A stretch of DNA of 38,534 nt, taken from NCBI GenBank assembly GCA_036005845.1, contig DASYQD010000164.1, positions 1 through 38,534 on the forward strand, in the 5' to 3' direction. Below the pieces are notes generated by a model. It saw only the letters and a program-made list of their open reading frames with translations, had not been told where the DNA came from and did not search any database. Every line of letters begins with the position of its first letter. Position 1 is the first letter of the stretch. The stretch is from DASYQD01 sp036005845. Lineage in GTDB: Bacteria; Acidobacteriota; Thermoanaerobaculia; Multivoradales; JAIOJS01. Positions 1 through 6,831 of the stretch are shown one piece after another. A program made the translations under genes and the position numbers.

Positions 1-583
1 CCGCGCCTCGCCCGGTGCGCGCACGGCGCAGCAGCGCCGCCTGTACGCCGTTGGCCGCCATCAATCCGGTGAGCAGGTCGACGACGGCGACGCCGACTTT
101 GTACCCTTGTTCAGGAGGACCAGGCGGCCCGGTCATGCCGATCCAGCCAGCTTCGGCTTGCAGCGCCAAGTCGTAGCCCGGCTCGCCGCGGCGCACGCCC
201 GAGTAACCGGTGATGCCCAGCGCCACCAGTCGCGGATGGTCGGCGGCGAGCCTCTCGTCCTCGAGGCCGAGCCGCCGCGCGCTCGCCGGCAGGAAGTTGT
301 GCACGAGCACGTCGGCGGCGGCGAGCAGTTGACGAAGCCGCGCCGCGCCGTCGGCGCTCTTCAAATCGAGCACCAGCGAGGCCTTGTTGCGGTTGCAGCT
401 CTGGAAGTAGGCGCTCAGCCCGCCCTGGAACCACGGCCCCCAGGCGCGGGTGTCGTCGCCGCCGGGCGGCTCGACCTTGAGCACCTCGGCGCCGAGGTCG
501 CCGAGCACCTGCGCCGCGATCGGTCCCGCCAGCACGCGCGACAGGTCGAGGACGCGCAGCCCCTGGAGGTACGGCTCGCTCAA
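1..583 (-). CDS. CoA-transferase family III (CaiB/BaiF type), C-terminally truncated by the window edge
   Basis: The first 194 residues of a family III CoA-transferase, an enzyme that moves CoA between carboxylic acids (formyl-CoA, carnitine, bile-acid or similar substrates). The protein begins SEPYLQGLRVLDLSRVLAGP, the usual family opening with the Rossmann-like strand and the R-V-L-A-G-P loop. It continues with GDLGAEVLKVEPP and then GYDLALQAEAGWIGMTG, in which the Asp of G-Y-D is the catalytic aspartate that forms the acyl-anhydride intermediate. The start is read as TTG at 583-581 because homology begins immediately after it and I see no in-frame ATG just upstream. The 3' half, including the C-terminal dimer-swapped part, lies outside the window, so the substrate cannot be judged. 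It is transcribed divergently from the GNAT gene at 745. Confidence 0.9.
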   Translation of the reverse strand, partial: MSEPYLQGLRVLDLSRVLAGPIAAQVLGDLGAEVLKVEPPGGDDTRAWGPWFQGGLSAYFQSCNRNKASLVLDLKSADGAARLRQLLAAADVLVHNFLPASARRLGLEDERLAADHPRLVALGITGYSGVRRGEPGYDLALQAEAGWIGMTGPPGPPEQGYKVGVAVVDLLTGLMAANGVQAALLRRARTGRGA

Positions 584-658
584 GCCGCTCGACCCCGGGC
601 TCCGCCGATGGTGAACGACGCTGGATCGCCGCCTCGCGGCCCAGCCGCGCGCGGCTCT

Positions 659-667
659 TGGTATCCT
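659..667 (+). promoter_or_regulatory. Extended -10 promoter element upstream of the GNAT gene
   Basis: TGG followed by TATCCT (662-667) fits an extended -10 (TGnTATNNT) and would start transcription near 674, giving a leader of about 70 nt before the ATG at 745. No convincing -35 lies 17 nt upstream. This is the only recognisable signal in the 584-744 divergent intergenic region. Prediction from pattern only. Confidence 0.35.
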
Positions 668-744
668 CGCGCCGTCCGACCGCCGTCCCACCCTTCGTGC
701 CCGATCATGGTGGGGCCGCCGTGCCCCGCCCGGAGGAGATTTCC

Positions 745-1281
745 ATGCACTATCGCTTTCCGCAGGAGGCGGTCCTGCGCAACGGCAGCCGCGTCCTCAT
801 CCGGCCCTTCACCGGCCGCGACACCGACGCCCTCTGGCAGTTCTTTCAACGTCTGCCGCCGGACGTGCGCCGGCTCGCCTGGGACCACATCGACGACCGC
901 TCGGTGGTGGAGGCCTGGGGCCAGAACGTCGACTACTACAAGGCGCTGCCGCTCATCGCGCTGGCCGGCGATCGCGTGGTGGCCGACGCCACCCTCCATC
1001 GGCGCAAGGGCGGACCGCTGCGCTTCGTCGGCCGCGTCAAGTGGCTGCTCGACCCGGAGTTCCGCGGCCAGGGCCTCGGCGTCATCCTGGTCAACTACTT
1101 CATCACCATGGCGCGCGAGAACGGCCTGCGCTACTTGACCTGCATGCTGTTCTCGGACGTCGAGGCCGACGCCGTGCGCACGCTCGAGGATCTCGGCTTC
1201 GAGAAGCACCTCTTCCCCGGCTACGGCACCGACCCCGACGGCAACCCGCACGACATGGTGAAGCTGACGCTGCGCGTCTGA
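745..1281 (+). CDS. GNAT-family N-acetyltransferase
   Basis: A 178-residue single-domain GNAT acetyltransferase, predicted to transfer acetyl from acetyl-CoA to an amine; the substrate is unknown. The start is ATG 745, preceded by GGAGGAG at 732-738 with good spacing. A GTG at 721 would only add an unsupported extension. Motif A, the pyrophosphate-binding loop, is seen as LDPEFRGQGLG (R-G-Q-G-L-G), followed by the helix VILVNYFITMAREN. The C-terminal part (NPHDMVKLTLRV) closes the usual GNAT sheet. The N-terminal stretch LRNGSRVLIRPFTGRDTDAL resembles the GNAT domain of protein lysine acetyltransferases of the Pat type, but there is no cyclic-nucleotide or acyl-CoA synthetase domain here. It is convergent with the solute-binding protein gene, with 7 bp between stops. 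Confidence 0.85.
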   Translation: MHYRFPQEAVLRNGSRVLIRPFTGRDTDALWQFFQRLPPDVRRLAWDHIDDRSVVEAWGQNVDYYKALPLIALAGDRVVADATLHRRKGGPLRFVGRVKWLLDPEFRGQGLGVILVNYFITMARENGLRYLTCMLFSDVEADAVRTLEDLGFEKHLFPGYGTDPDGNPHDMVKLTLRV

Positions 1282-1288
1282 GCCGTCG

Positions 1289-2767
1289 TCACTTCGCCGC
1301 TTCCAGGTCCATGTCGGCGAAGCGCGGGAAGCCGATGGCGGTGGGCGTGAAGCCGGCCAGCTCCCAGGCGCAGACGGCGATGCTCGGGCCGTACATCAGG
1401 GGCAGCAGCGGCACCTGCTGCGCCACGCGCTCCAAGATCGCGCGCTTGCTCTCCTCGCGGCCGTCGAGGCGATAGCGGTCGAGCAGCGCGTCGGTCTCGG
1501 CATCGCTCCAGCGCGCCATGTTGCCGCGCACCGCCGGCGACTTGCCCGTCTGCGGCACCGAGCGCGTGTGGAGCTGCACCTCGAGGAACTCCGCCGGGTC
1601 GGCGCTGTCGGCGATCCAGCCGATGAGCGCCAGGTCGTGCGCGCCCTCGCTGACCACGCGGTAGAACTCGACGCTGTCGCGGCTGGCGACGCGCGACACG
1701 CCGACGCCGACCTTGGCGAGCTGCGCGGCGATGGCGTCGGCCACCTGCGTCGGGTGCGGCAGGTAGGCGCGCGGCCCCCACGGCACCACCATCTGCAGCT
1801 TCGGCGGCAGCGGCAGCGCGCCGCCCGCCGCGAGGTCGCGCAACAGCTCGCGCGCCGCCTCGGGGCTGGTGCGGATGCCGTCGCGAAAGCTGCCCATGAG
1901 CGGTGGCAGCAGGCTGGTGGCGGTGAAGGCGAGGGAGTTCTCGTACGAGAGGCGCGCCAGCTCGCCGCGGTCGACGGCGGTGGCGAGCGCGCGCCGCACG
2001 CGCGGGTCGCGCAGGTAGGGGCGGTCGGTGTTGAAGTAGAGCGAGCAGGTCGAGATGCCGGGCTGGAAGTGCTTGCGCACCTTCTGCAGCTTGCCGACGT
2101 CGTCGCGCGACAGCGCGTCGGAGTAGTGGACCTGCCCCGACTCGAGCGCGGCGATGAGCGCATCGTGGCTGTCGCCGGCGCCGGGCGGGTAGTAGGCGAA
2201 GACCACCTCGTCGATCGCCGGCACGCCGCGGTAATTCGGGTTGCGCACCAAGCGCATCGCCTCGGGAGCGGAGTCGGGCGCCAGCACGTAGGCGCCGGTG
2301 CCCAGACGTTCGCTGCCGCGCTCGAGCACGACGCTGCAGAAGTGGTTGGAGAGCAGGAGCGCGAAGCGCGGGTGCGGCCGCTCGAGATCGAACAGCACGC
2401 GGTCGCCGGCGGCGCGCGCTTTCGCGTGGGTGACGAACCCCTCGGCCCGGTTGAGCGAGGCCGCGACGTGCTCGGCGGTGAGCGGCGTGCCGTCGGAGAA
2501 CTTGACGCTGGCGCGCACCCGACCCGAGAAGATCGGGCGTTCGAGCGTCGATTCCTCGCGCCGCAGCGGGCCGTCGAAGAGCAGCGGCCGCGGCGGCGTG
2601 TCGGCGTCCGGCGGCTGCAGGTAGGGCGCCTCGAAGATCTGGCTGAGGAAGAAGACGCTCACCGTGTCCTGCGCGTCGCGCGGATCGAGCGCCTTGACCG
2701 GATTGAGCGTCCCCACCCGCAGCTCTTTGCGGGCGGGCTTGTCGGGCGACCGCCGGAAGAACGCCAT
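1289..2767 (-). CDS. Family 5 solute-binding protein (peptide/nickel type) without a signal peptide
   Basis: A 492-residue protein with the fold of ABC-type extracellular solute-binding proteins family 5 (DppA/OppA/NikA-like). Supporting features in order: the N-terminal VGTLNPVKALDPRDAQD, the family block VKFSDGTPLTAEHVAASLNR around residue 90-110, GTGAYVLAPD near 160, LYFNTDRPYLRDPRVRRALA near 245, which matches the family N-x-P-x-x-D-x-R-V-R-x-A pattern, and the C-terminal LLPLMYGPS. Members normally capture oligopeptides or metal chelates in the periplasm and hand them to an ABC importer. Here the N-terminus (MAFFRRSPDKPARKELRVG) has no hydrophobic signal segment or lipobox, and no ABC permease or ATPase genes are adjacent. 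Either the start is mis-set, export is non-classical, or this is a cytoplasmic SBP-like sensor. Start ATG 2767 has no obvious Shine-Dalgarno. Confidence 0.85.
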   Translation of the reverse strand: MAFFRRSPDKPARKELRVGTLNPVKALDPRDAQDTVSVFFLSQIFEAPYLQPPDADTPPRPLLFDGPLRREESTLERPIFSGRVRASVKFSDGTPLTAEHVAASLNRAEGFVTHAKARAAGDRVLFDLERPHPRFALLLSNHFCSVVLERGSERLGTGAYVLAPDSAPEAMRLVRNPNYRGVPAIDEVVFAYYPPGAGDSHDALIAALESGQVHYSDALSRDDVGKLQKVRKHFQPGISTCSLYFNTDRPYLRDPRVRRALATAVDRGELARLSYENSLAFTATSLLPPLMGSFRDGIRTSPEAARELLRDLAAGGALPLPPKLQMVVPWGPRAYLPHPTQVADAIAAQLAKVGVGVSRVASRDSVEFYRVVSEGAHDLALIGWIADSADPAEFLEVQLHTRSVPQTGKSPAVRGNMARWSDAETDALLDRYRLDGREESKRAILERVAQQVPLLPLMYGPSIAVCAWELAGFTPTAIGFPRFADMDLEAAK

Positions 2768-2839
2768 GGTGCGGGCGCGCGCGCGTCGGGCCGTTGCGAG
2801 CGCGAAATCAGGCTAGCACGGCAGACGCGGCGTGGCCGA

Positions 2840-2845
2840 TACAAT
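2840..2845 (+). promoter_or_regulatory. Putative -10 element for the murQ operon
   Basis: TACAAT (one mismatch to TATAAT) lies 7 nt before ATG 2853. A transcript starting at the usual distance would begin at or next to that ATG, which argues for a leaderless mRNA and for choosing 2853 rather than the in-frame GTG 2832 or ATG 2844. No clear -35 was found. Confidence 0.45.
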
Positions 2846-2852
2846 GCCCGGG

Positions 2853-3788
2853 ATGAGCGGCGGGGCGGAAGCGAGCCGCGAGGTCGCGGGCGACCCGGCC
2901 GGCGACCCCGCCGGTCGGCTCGCGGCAACGCTCGACCTCGACCTGCTGTCTACTGCCGAGCTGCTGCGGCGCATCCACGGCGAGGACGCGCGTGTCGCCG
3001 GCGCAGTGGCGGCGGAGAGCGCCGCTCTGGCCGCGGCGGTCGACGCCGTGGCCGCGCGGCTCGCCGCCGGCGGCCGGCTGTTCTACGTCGGCGCCGGCAC
3101 CAGCGCGCGCATCGCTGCGCTCGACGCGGCGGAGCTGCCGCCCACCTACGGCACGCCGCCGGCGCTCGTGCAGGTGATCGTCGCCGGCGGCGAGCGGGCG
3201 CTGCTGCACGCAGTCGAAGGCGCCGAGGACGACGAGGAGGCGGGGCGTTGCGAGGTGCTCGAGCGGGTACGCGCCGGCGATGCGTTGGTGGGCATCGCCG
3301 CCTCGGGCACGACGCCGTTCACCGTCGCGGCGGTGGAGGAAGCGCGCGAGCTGGGAGCGGTGACGGTGGCGGTGACGGCGCGGCCGGGCTCGCCGCTCGC
3401 CGCGGCGGCGGAGCACGCGATCGCGCCGCGCACCGGCGCCGAGGTGGTGATGGGCTCGACACGCATGAAGGCGGGGACGGCGCAGAAGCTGGTGCTCAAC
3501 GCGCTGTCGACGGCGGTGATGGTGCGCCTCGGCCGCGTGCACTCGAACCTGATGGTGGAGATGCCGGCCACCAACGCCAAGCTGCGGGCGCGGGCGGCGC
3601 GGATGGTGGAGCTCGCCGCCGAGGTCTCGGCGGAGCAGGCGGCGACGGCGCTGGCGGCGGCCGATGGCGACGTGAAGGTCGCCGTGGTGGTGGCGCGCGG
3701 TCGCTCGGTAGAGGAGGCGCGTGCCGCGCTCGCCGCGGCCGGCGGCAACCTGCGGCGCGCGCTCGCCGGCGGCGAGGCCGCGCGGTGA
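2853..3788 (+). CDS. murQ: N-acetylmuramic acid 6-phosphate etherase MurQ
   Basis: A 311-residue SIS-domain enzyme that cleaves the lactyl ether of MurNAc-6-phosphate to give GlcNAc-6-phosphate plus D-lactate in the cytoplasm during peptidoglycan recycling. Diagnostic blocks: LLRRIHGEDARVAGAV near the N-terminus, the SIS sugar-phosphate site YVGAGTSARIAALDAAELPP with the acid residue in D-A-A-E-L, and GAEDDEEAG, which carries the second catalytic Glu of the family. These are followed by GIAASGTTPFTVAA and GSTRMKAGTAQKLVLN. Length matches the usual 300 residues. The ATG at 2853 is preferred because of the -10 hexamer at 2840. Its TGA overlaps the GTG of anmK (GTGA), so the two are translationally coupled. 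Product and partner genes agree, so the call is firm. Confidence 0.95.
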   Translation: MSGGAEASREVAGDPAGDPAGRLAATLDLDLLSTAELLRRIHGEDARVAGAVAAESAALAAAVDAVAARLAAGGRLFYVGAGTSARIAALDAAELPPTYGTPPALVQVIVAGGERALLHAVEGAEDDEEAGRCEVLERVRAGDALVGIAASGTTPFTVAAVEEARELGAVTVAVTARPGSPLAAAAEHAIAPRTGAEVVMGSTRMKAGTAQKLVLNALSTAVMVRLGRVHSNLMVEMPATNAKLRARAARMVELAAEVSAEQAATALAAADGDVKVAVVVARGRSVEEARAALAAAGGNLRRALAGGEAAR

Positions 3789-5029
3789 ACCGCTTCGACC
3801 GCCTCGTCCGCGTCGCCGCCAAGCCACAGCGCATCGTGCTCGGCCTGATGTCGGGCACCTCGGTCGACGGCATCGACGCCGCGCTCGTCGAGATCACCGG
3901 CAATGGCGGCGAGCCGCGGCGCGCTCACGGGCCGCGAGAACAGGTGCGCCTGCTGGCGTTCTCCACCTACCCGTTTCCGCCCAGCCTGCGCGAGCGCGTC
4001 TTCCGTCTCTTCGACCCGGCGACGGCGCGCATCGACGAGGTCTGCTCCCTCGACTTCCTGCTCGGCGAGCTCTTCGCGGCGGCGGCGCTCGCGCTGTTGA
4101 ACGAGCACCGCTACGCGCCCGAAGACGTCGACGTGCTGGGCACCGCCGGGCAGACGGTGTGGCACGCGCCCGATCCGGTAGCGGCGGAGCTGTCGACCGA
4201 ATGGTCGGGCGAGGTGCTCATCACACGCGCGACGCTCGCCATCGGCCAGAGCGCGGTGATCGCCGAGCGCACCGGCATCCTCACCATCGGGGACCTGCGC
4301 GTGCGCGACATCGCCGCCGGCGGCCAGGGTGCGCCGCTCGTCTCCTACGCCGACTGGGTGCTGCTCGGCCACCACCGCTTGGGGAGATGCGTGCAGAACA
4401 TCGGCGGCATCGGCAACGTCACCTACCTGCCGCCCGGCGGCGACCGCCACGAGGTCATCGCCTTCGACACCGGCCCCGGCAACATGGTGATCGACGGCGT
4501 CGCCGAGGCGGTGAGCGGCGGCCGCCTGCGCTTCGATCGCGACGGCGAGCTGGCGGCGAAGGGCCGCGTCCACGAGCAGCTGCTGGCGCAGTGGCTCGCC
4601 GATCCATACTTCGCGCTGCCGCCGCCGAAGACGACCGGCCGCGAGCTCTTCGGCCTGCCCTTCGTGCGCCGCGTGCTGTCGGATGGCGCCGCCGCGACGG
4701 TGGCAGGCGCGGATCTCGTCGCCACGGTCACCGCGCTCACCGCCGAGAGCATCGCCCGCGCCTACCGCGATTTCGTGATGCCGCGCGGACCGGTCGACGA
4801 GGTGATCGTCGGCGGCGGCGGCGCCCGCAACCCGACGCTCCTCGCCATGCTGCGCGAGCGGCTGCCCGGCGTGCCGGTGGTGACCCACGAAGAGCGCGGC
4901 CTCGACAGCCGCGCCAAGGAAGCCATCGCCATCGCCGTCATCGCCAACGATGCGCTGGTCGGTCTCGACACCAACCTGCCCGGCGCCACTGGCGGGCGGC
5001 CGACGGTGCTGGGCAAGGTCAATCTGTGA
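3785..5029 (+). CDS. anmK: Anhydro-N-acetylmuramic acid kinase AnmK
   Basis: A 414-residue ASKHA-type sugar kinase. It hydrolyses the 1,6-anhydro ring of anhMurNAc and phosphorylates it with ATP to MurNAc-6-phosphate, the substrate of the upstream murQ product. Visible signatures: the N-terminal phosphate loop LGLMSGTSVDGIDAALVEI, the GDLRVRDIAAGGQGAPLVSY block, NIGGIGNVTYLP, FDTGPGNMVIDG, KTTGRELFGLPFV, and the adenine-side EVIVGGGGARNPTLL. The start is GTG 3785, inside the murQ stop, and the end overlaps the nagA GTG, making a three-gene operon. It is slightly longer than the E. coli protein (369 residues), partly through an N-terminal leader of about 15 residues. Confidence 0.95.
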   Translation: MNRFDRLVRVAAKPQRIVLGLMSGTSVDGIDAALVEITGNGGEPRRAHGPREQVRLLAFSTYPFPPSLRERVFRLFDPATARIDEVCSLDFLLGELFAAAALALLNEHRYAPEDVDVLGTAGQTVWHAPDPVAAELSTEWSGEVLITRATLAIGQSAVIAERTGILTIGDLRVRDIAAGGQGAPLVSYADWVLLGHHRLGRCVQNIGGIGNVTYLPPGGDRHEVIAFDTGPGNMVIDGVAEAVSGGRLRFDRDGELAAKGRVHEQLLAQWLADPYFALPPPKTTGRELFGLPFVRRVLSDGAAATVAGADLVATVTALTAESIARAYRDFVMPRGPVDEVIVGGGGARNPTLLAMLRERLPGVPVVTHEERGLDSRAKEAIAIAVIANDALVGLDTNLPGATGGRPTVLGKVNL

Positions 5030-6162
5030 GGCTTCACGGCCGCGCCTTCGTCGACGGCGACGTGCGCGACGGCGTCACTGTCGAGATCGACGGCGCGCGC
5101 ATCGCGGCAGTGCGAGTGGGGGAGTCGGCGCCGGCGGATGCGCAGCGCATCACGGGCCTGCTCGTTCCCGGCTTCGTCGACCTGCACGTCCACGGCGGCG
5201 CCGGCGCCGACTTCATGGACGGCACCGTCGAAGCGGTGCGGCGCGTCTGCGCCTTTCACGCACGCCATGGGACCGTCGCCTTGGCCGCGACGACGCTGTC
5301 AGCGCCGCGAGCCGAGATCACGGCGGCCGTGAGCGCCGCAGTGGCCGTGTCGCGCGAGCCGCGGCCCGGCGAGGCACGCGTGGCCGGCATCCACCTCGAG
5401 GGTCCGTACCTGAACCCCGCCGAGGCCGGCGCCCAGGATCCCGCGGCGCTACGCGCGGTCGATCGCGGCGAAGTGGCGGAATGGCTCGCGGCGGCTGGCG
5501 ACTTGCCGGTGACGATGACCGTGGCGCCCGAGGTCGCCGGCGTGCTCGAGCTGATCGCGGAGCTCGCCCGCCGCGTCACGTTTTCGCTCGGCCACACCGA
5601 AGCCGACGAGGAGCTGACGCAGCGCGCCTTGGCTGCCGGTGCCCGCCGCTTCACGCACCTCTGGAACGCCATGCCGCCGCTGCACCACCGCAAGCCCGGC
5701 ATCGTCGGCGCGGCACTCGCTTCCCCCGACGCGATGCTGGAGCTCATCGCCGACGGCCACCACGTCCACCCGCTCCTCCTCGCCGCCTGCGCGCGTCTCG
5801 CCCCGCAACGCGTGGCGCTGATCACCGACGCCATGCGCGCCGCCGGCATGCCCGACGGCCGCTACACCCTCGCGGCGCTCGACGTCGAGGTGCGCGCCGG
5901 CTGCGCCCGTCTCGCCAACGGCTCGCTCGCCGGCAGCCTGCTCACCATGGACAGTGCCGTGCGCACGATGGTGCGCGATGCTGGCCTCCCACTCGCCCAC
6001 GTCCTGCCGCTGGCGAGCGAAGTCCCCGCGCGCGCCCTCGGCCTCGTCGACAAAGGCCGTATTGCCGCCGGTGCCAATGCCGACCTGGTCGAGCTCGATG
6101 CAGACCTACGAGCAGCGCGCGTGTGGATCGCCGGCGAAGAGCGGAACTCTCAGAGCTTCTGA
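5026..6162 (+). CDS. nagA: N-acetylglucosamine-6-phosphate deacetylase NagA
   Basis: A 378-residue amidohydrolase that removes acetate from GlcNAc-6-phosphate to give glucosamine-6-phosphate, the step after MurQ. Metal and catalytic residues are all present: the HxH pair H54 and H56 in DLHVHGGAG, E125 in GIHLEGPYLNP, H190 in SLGHTEADEE, H211 in THLWNAMPPLHHRKPG, and the catalytic base D268 in LITDAMRAAG. LANGSLAGSLLTMD near the C-terminus is the usual family signature. The start is GTG 5026, overlapping the anmK TGA. The last 13 bases overlap the 3' end of the convergent PIN toxin gene. With murQ and anmK it makes a self-contained route from anhMurNAc to GlcN-6-P, feeding new wall synthesis or glycolysis. 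Confidence 0.95.
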   Translation: MRLHGRAFVDGDVRDGVTVEIDGARIAAVRVGESAPADAQRITGLLVPGFVDLHVHGGAGADFMDGTVEAVRRVCAFHARHGTVALAATTLSAPRAEITAAVSAAVAVSREPRPGEARVAGIHLEGPYLNPAEAGAQDPAALRAVDRGEVAEWLAAAGDLPVTMTVAPEVAGVLELIAELARRVTFSLGHTEADEELTQRALAAGARRFTHLWNAMPPLHHRKPGIVGAALASPDAMLELIADGHHVHPLLLAACARLAPQRVALITDAMRAAGMPDGRYTLAALDVEVRAGCARLANGSLAGSLLTMDSAVRTMVRDAGLPLAHVLPLASEVPARALGLVDKGRIAAGANADLVELDADLRAARVWIAGEERNSQSF

Positions 6163-6530
6163 GAGCCGTCCAGCTGCGCCAAGTCGCGGTCGAAGGTGCC
6201 CAGCGGCAAGTGTCCGGCCTTGCGCGCCACCTCGAGAATGAGGCAGTCAGGAAATCCCACCCTCGGTCGCTGTCGAAAGCGAATGAGCGCGGCGGCAACG
6301 GTTTCGGCCTCTTGGATCGCCAGGTCGCTGTGATTCAGGAAGATCTCGACCGCGATGGCGATCTCTTCGGACGAGAGTCCGTAGGTGCTCACCAGCACCC
6401 AGATCGTTTCCGCGAGAACGACCTGGGACACCCACGCCCCACCGGCGATGAACTCCGCCGCCGCCGCTGCCTGACGGGCGTCGTCGCGCGTCGCGAGGCG
6501 AACGAGGACGTTGGTGTCAACGGCGCGCAT
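6150..6530 (-). CDS. PIN-domain ribonuclease toxin (VapC family)
   Basis: A 126-residue PIN-domain protein, a Mg-dependent endoribonuclease of the VapC toxin family. The acidic active-site set is visible: D5 in MRAVDTNVLVRL, E41 in LAETIWVL, D95 in GFPDCLILEVA and D114 in TFDRDLAQL. It overlaps the upstream AbrB-type antitoxin gene by 14 bp, the normal order (antitoxin first) for vapBC modules. Its 3' end runs 13 bp into the convergent nagA 3' end. The target RNA cannot be inferred. Confidence 0.9.
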   Translation of the reverse strand: MRAVDTNVLVRLATRDDARQAAAAAEFIAGGAWVSQVVLAETIWVLVSTYGLSSEEIAIAVEIFLNHSDLAIQEAETVAAALIRFRQRPRVGFPDCLILEVARKAGHLPLGTFDRDLAQLDGSQKL

Positions 6531-6777
6531 CGCGCCGCTTCACGGCTTGGCGGATACCCTCATCCATCTCGGCGAGAGTCCGCCGTTCCGGCGGCTTGTC
6601 GAACAGGGCGCGGTGTAGGTCCTCGGAGGTATAACGGCCGGCGCGGCGAACGACGATGCGCTCGCCGTCCTCTTCCCACTCGAGCACCGAGCCCGGACCG
6701 ACGCCCAGCCGTTTGCGGACTTCGGCGGGCACCGAGATCTGGCCCTGCGCAGTGATCTTCGACTGTGCGATCGCCAT
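6517..6777 (-). CDS. AbrB/MazE-type antitoxin (VapB family)
   Basis: An 86-residue protein with an N-terminal SpoVT/AbrB swapped-hairpin DNA-binding domain: SKITAQGQISVPAEVRKRLG then VGPGSVLEWEEDGERIVVRR. The tail (about residues 48-86, FDKPPERRTLAEMDEGI) is probably the segment that wraps the PIN toxin encoded immediately downstream with a 14-bp overlap. As in known vapBC modules, the antitoxin or complex is expected to repress its own promoter. A palindrome overlapping the -10 is described separately. ATG 6777 has no Shine-Dalgarno and sits 6 nt from that -10. Confidence 0.9.
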   Translation of the reverse strand: MAIAQSKITAQGQISVPAEVRKRLGVGPGSVLEWEEDGERIVVRRAGRYTSEDLHRALFDKPPERRTLAEMDEGIRQAVKRRDARR

Positions 6778-6783
6778 GGCGCG

Positions 6784-6798
6784 ATCTTACCACGGTAA
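6784..6798 (-). promoter_or_regulatory. Promoter and candidate operator of the vapBC module
   Basis: On the minus strand TGG-TAAGAT forms an extended -10 (hexamer 6789-6784), 6 nt before ATG 6777, predicting a leaderless mRNA. The inverted repeat TTACC-AC-GGTAA (6787-6798) overlaps the -10, which is the expected place for an autoregulatory AbrB-type antitoxin site. Inference from position and symmetry only. Confidence 0.45.
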
Positions 6799-6831
6799 TG
6801 ACAAGCCGAAGTGGCGGCCGCCGCGGTGCAT

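Noticed and set aside
1568..5029. An open plus-strand frame of over 1100 codons from 1568 into anmK
   Set aside because: Only the part from GTG 3785 (anmK) reads as protein. Upstream it is antisense to the solute-binding protein and out of frame with murQ, with Arg/Gly/Ala-rich noise from high GC.
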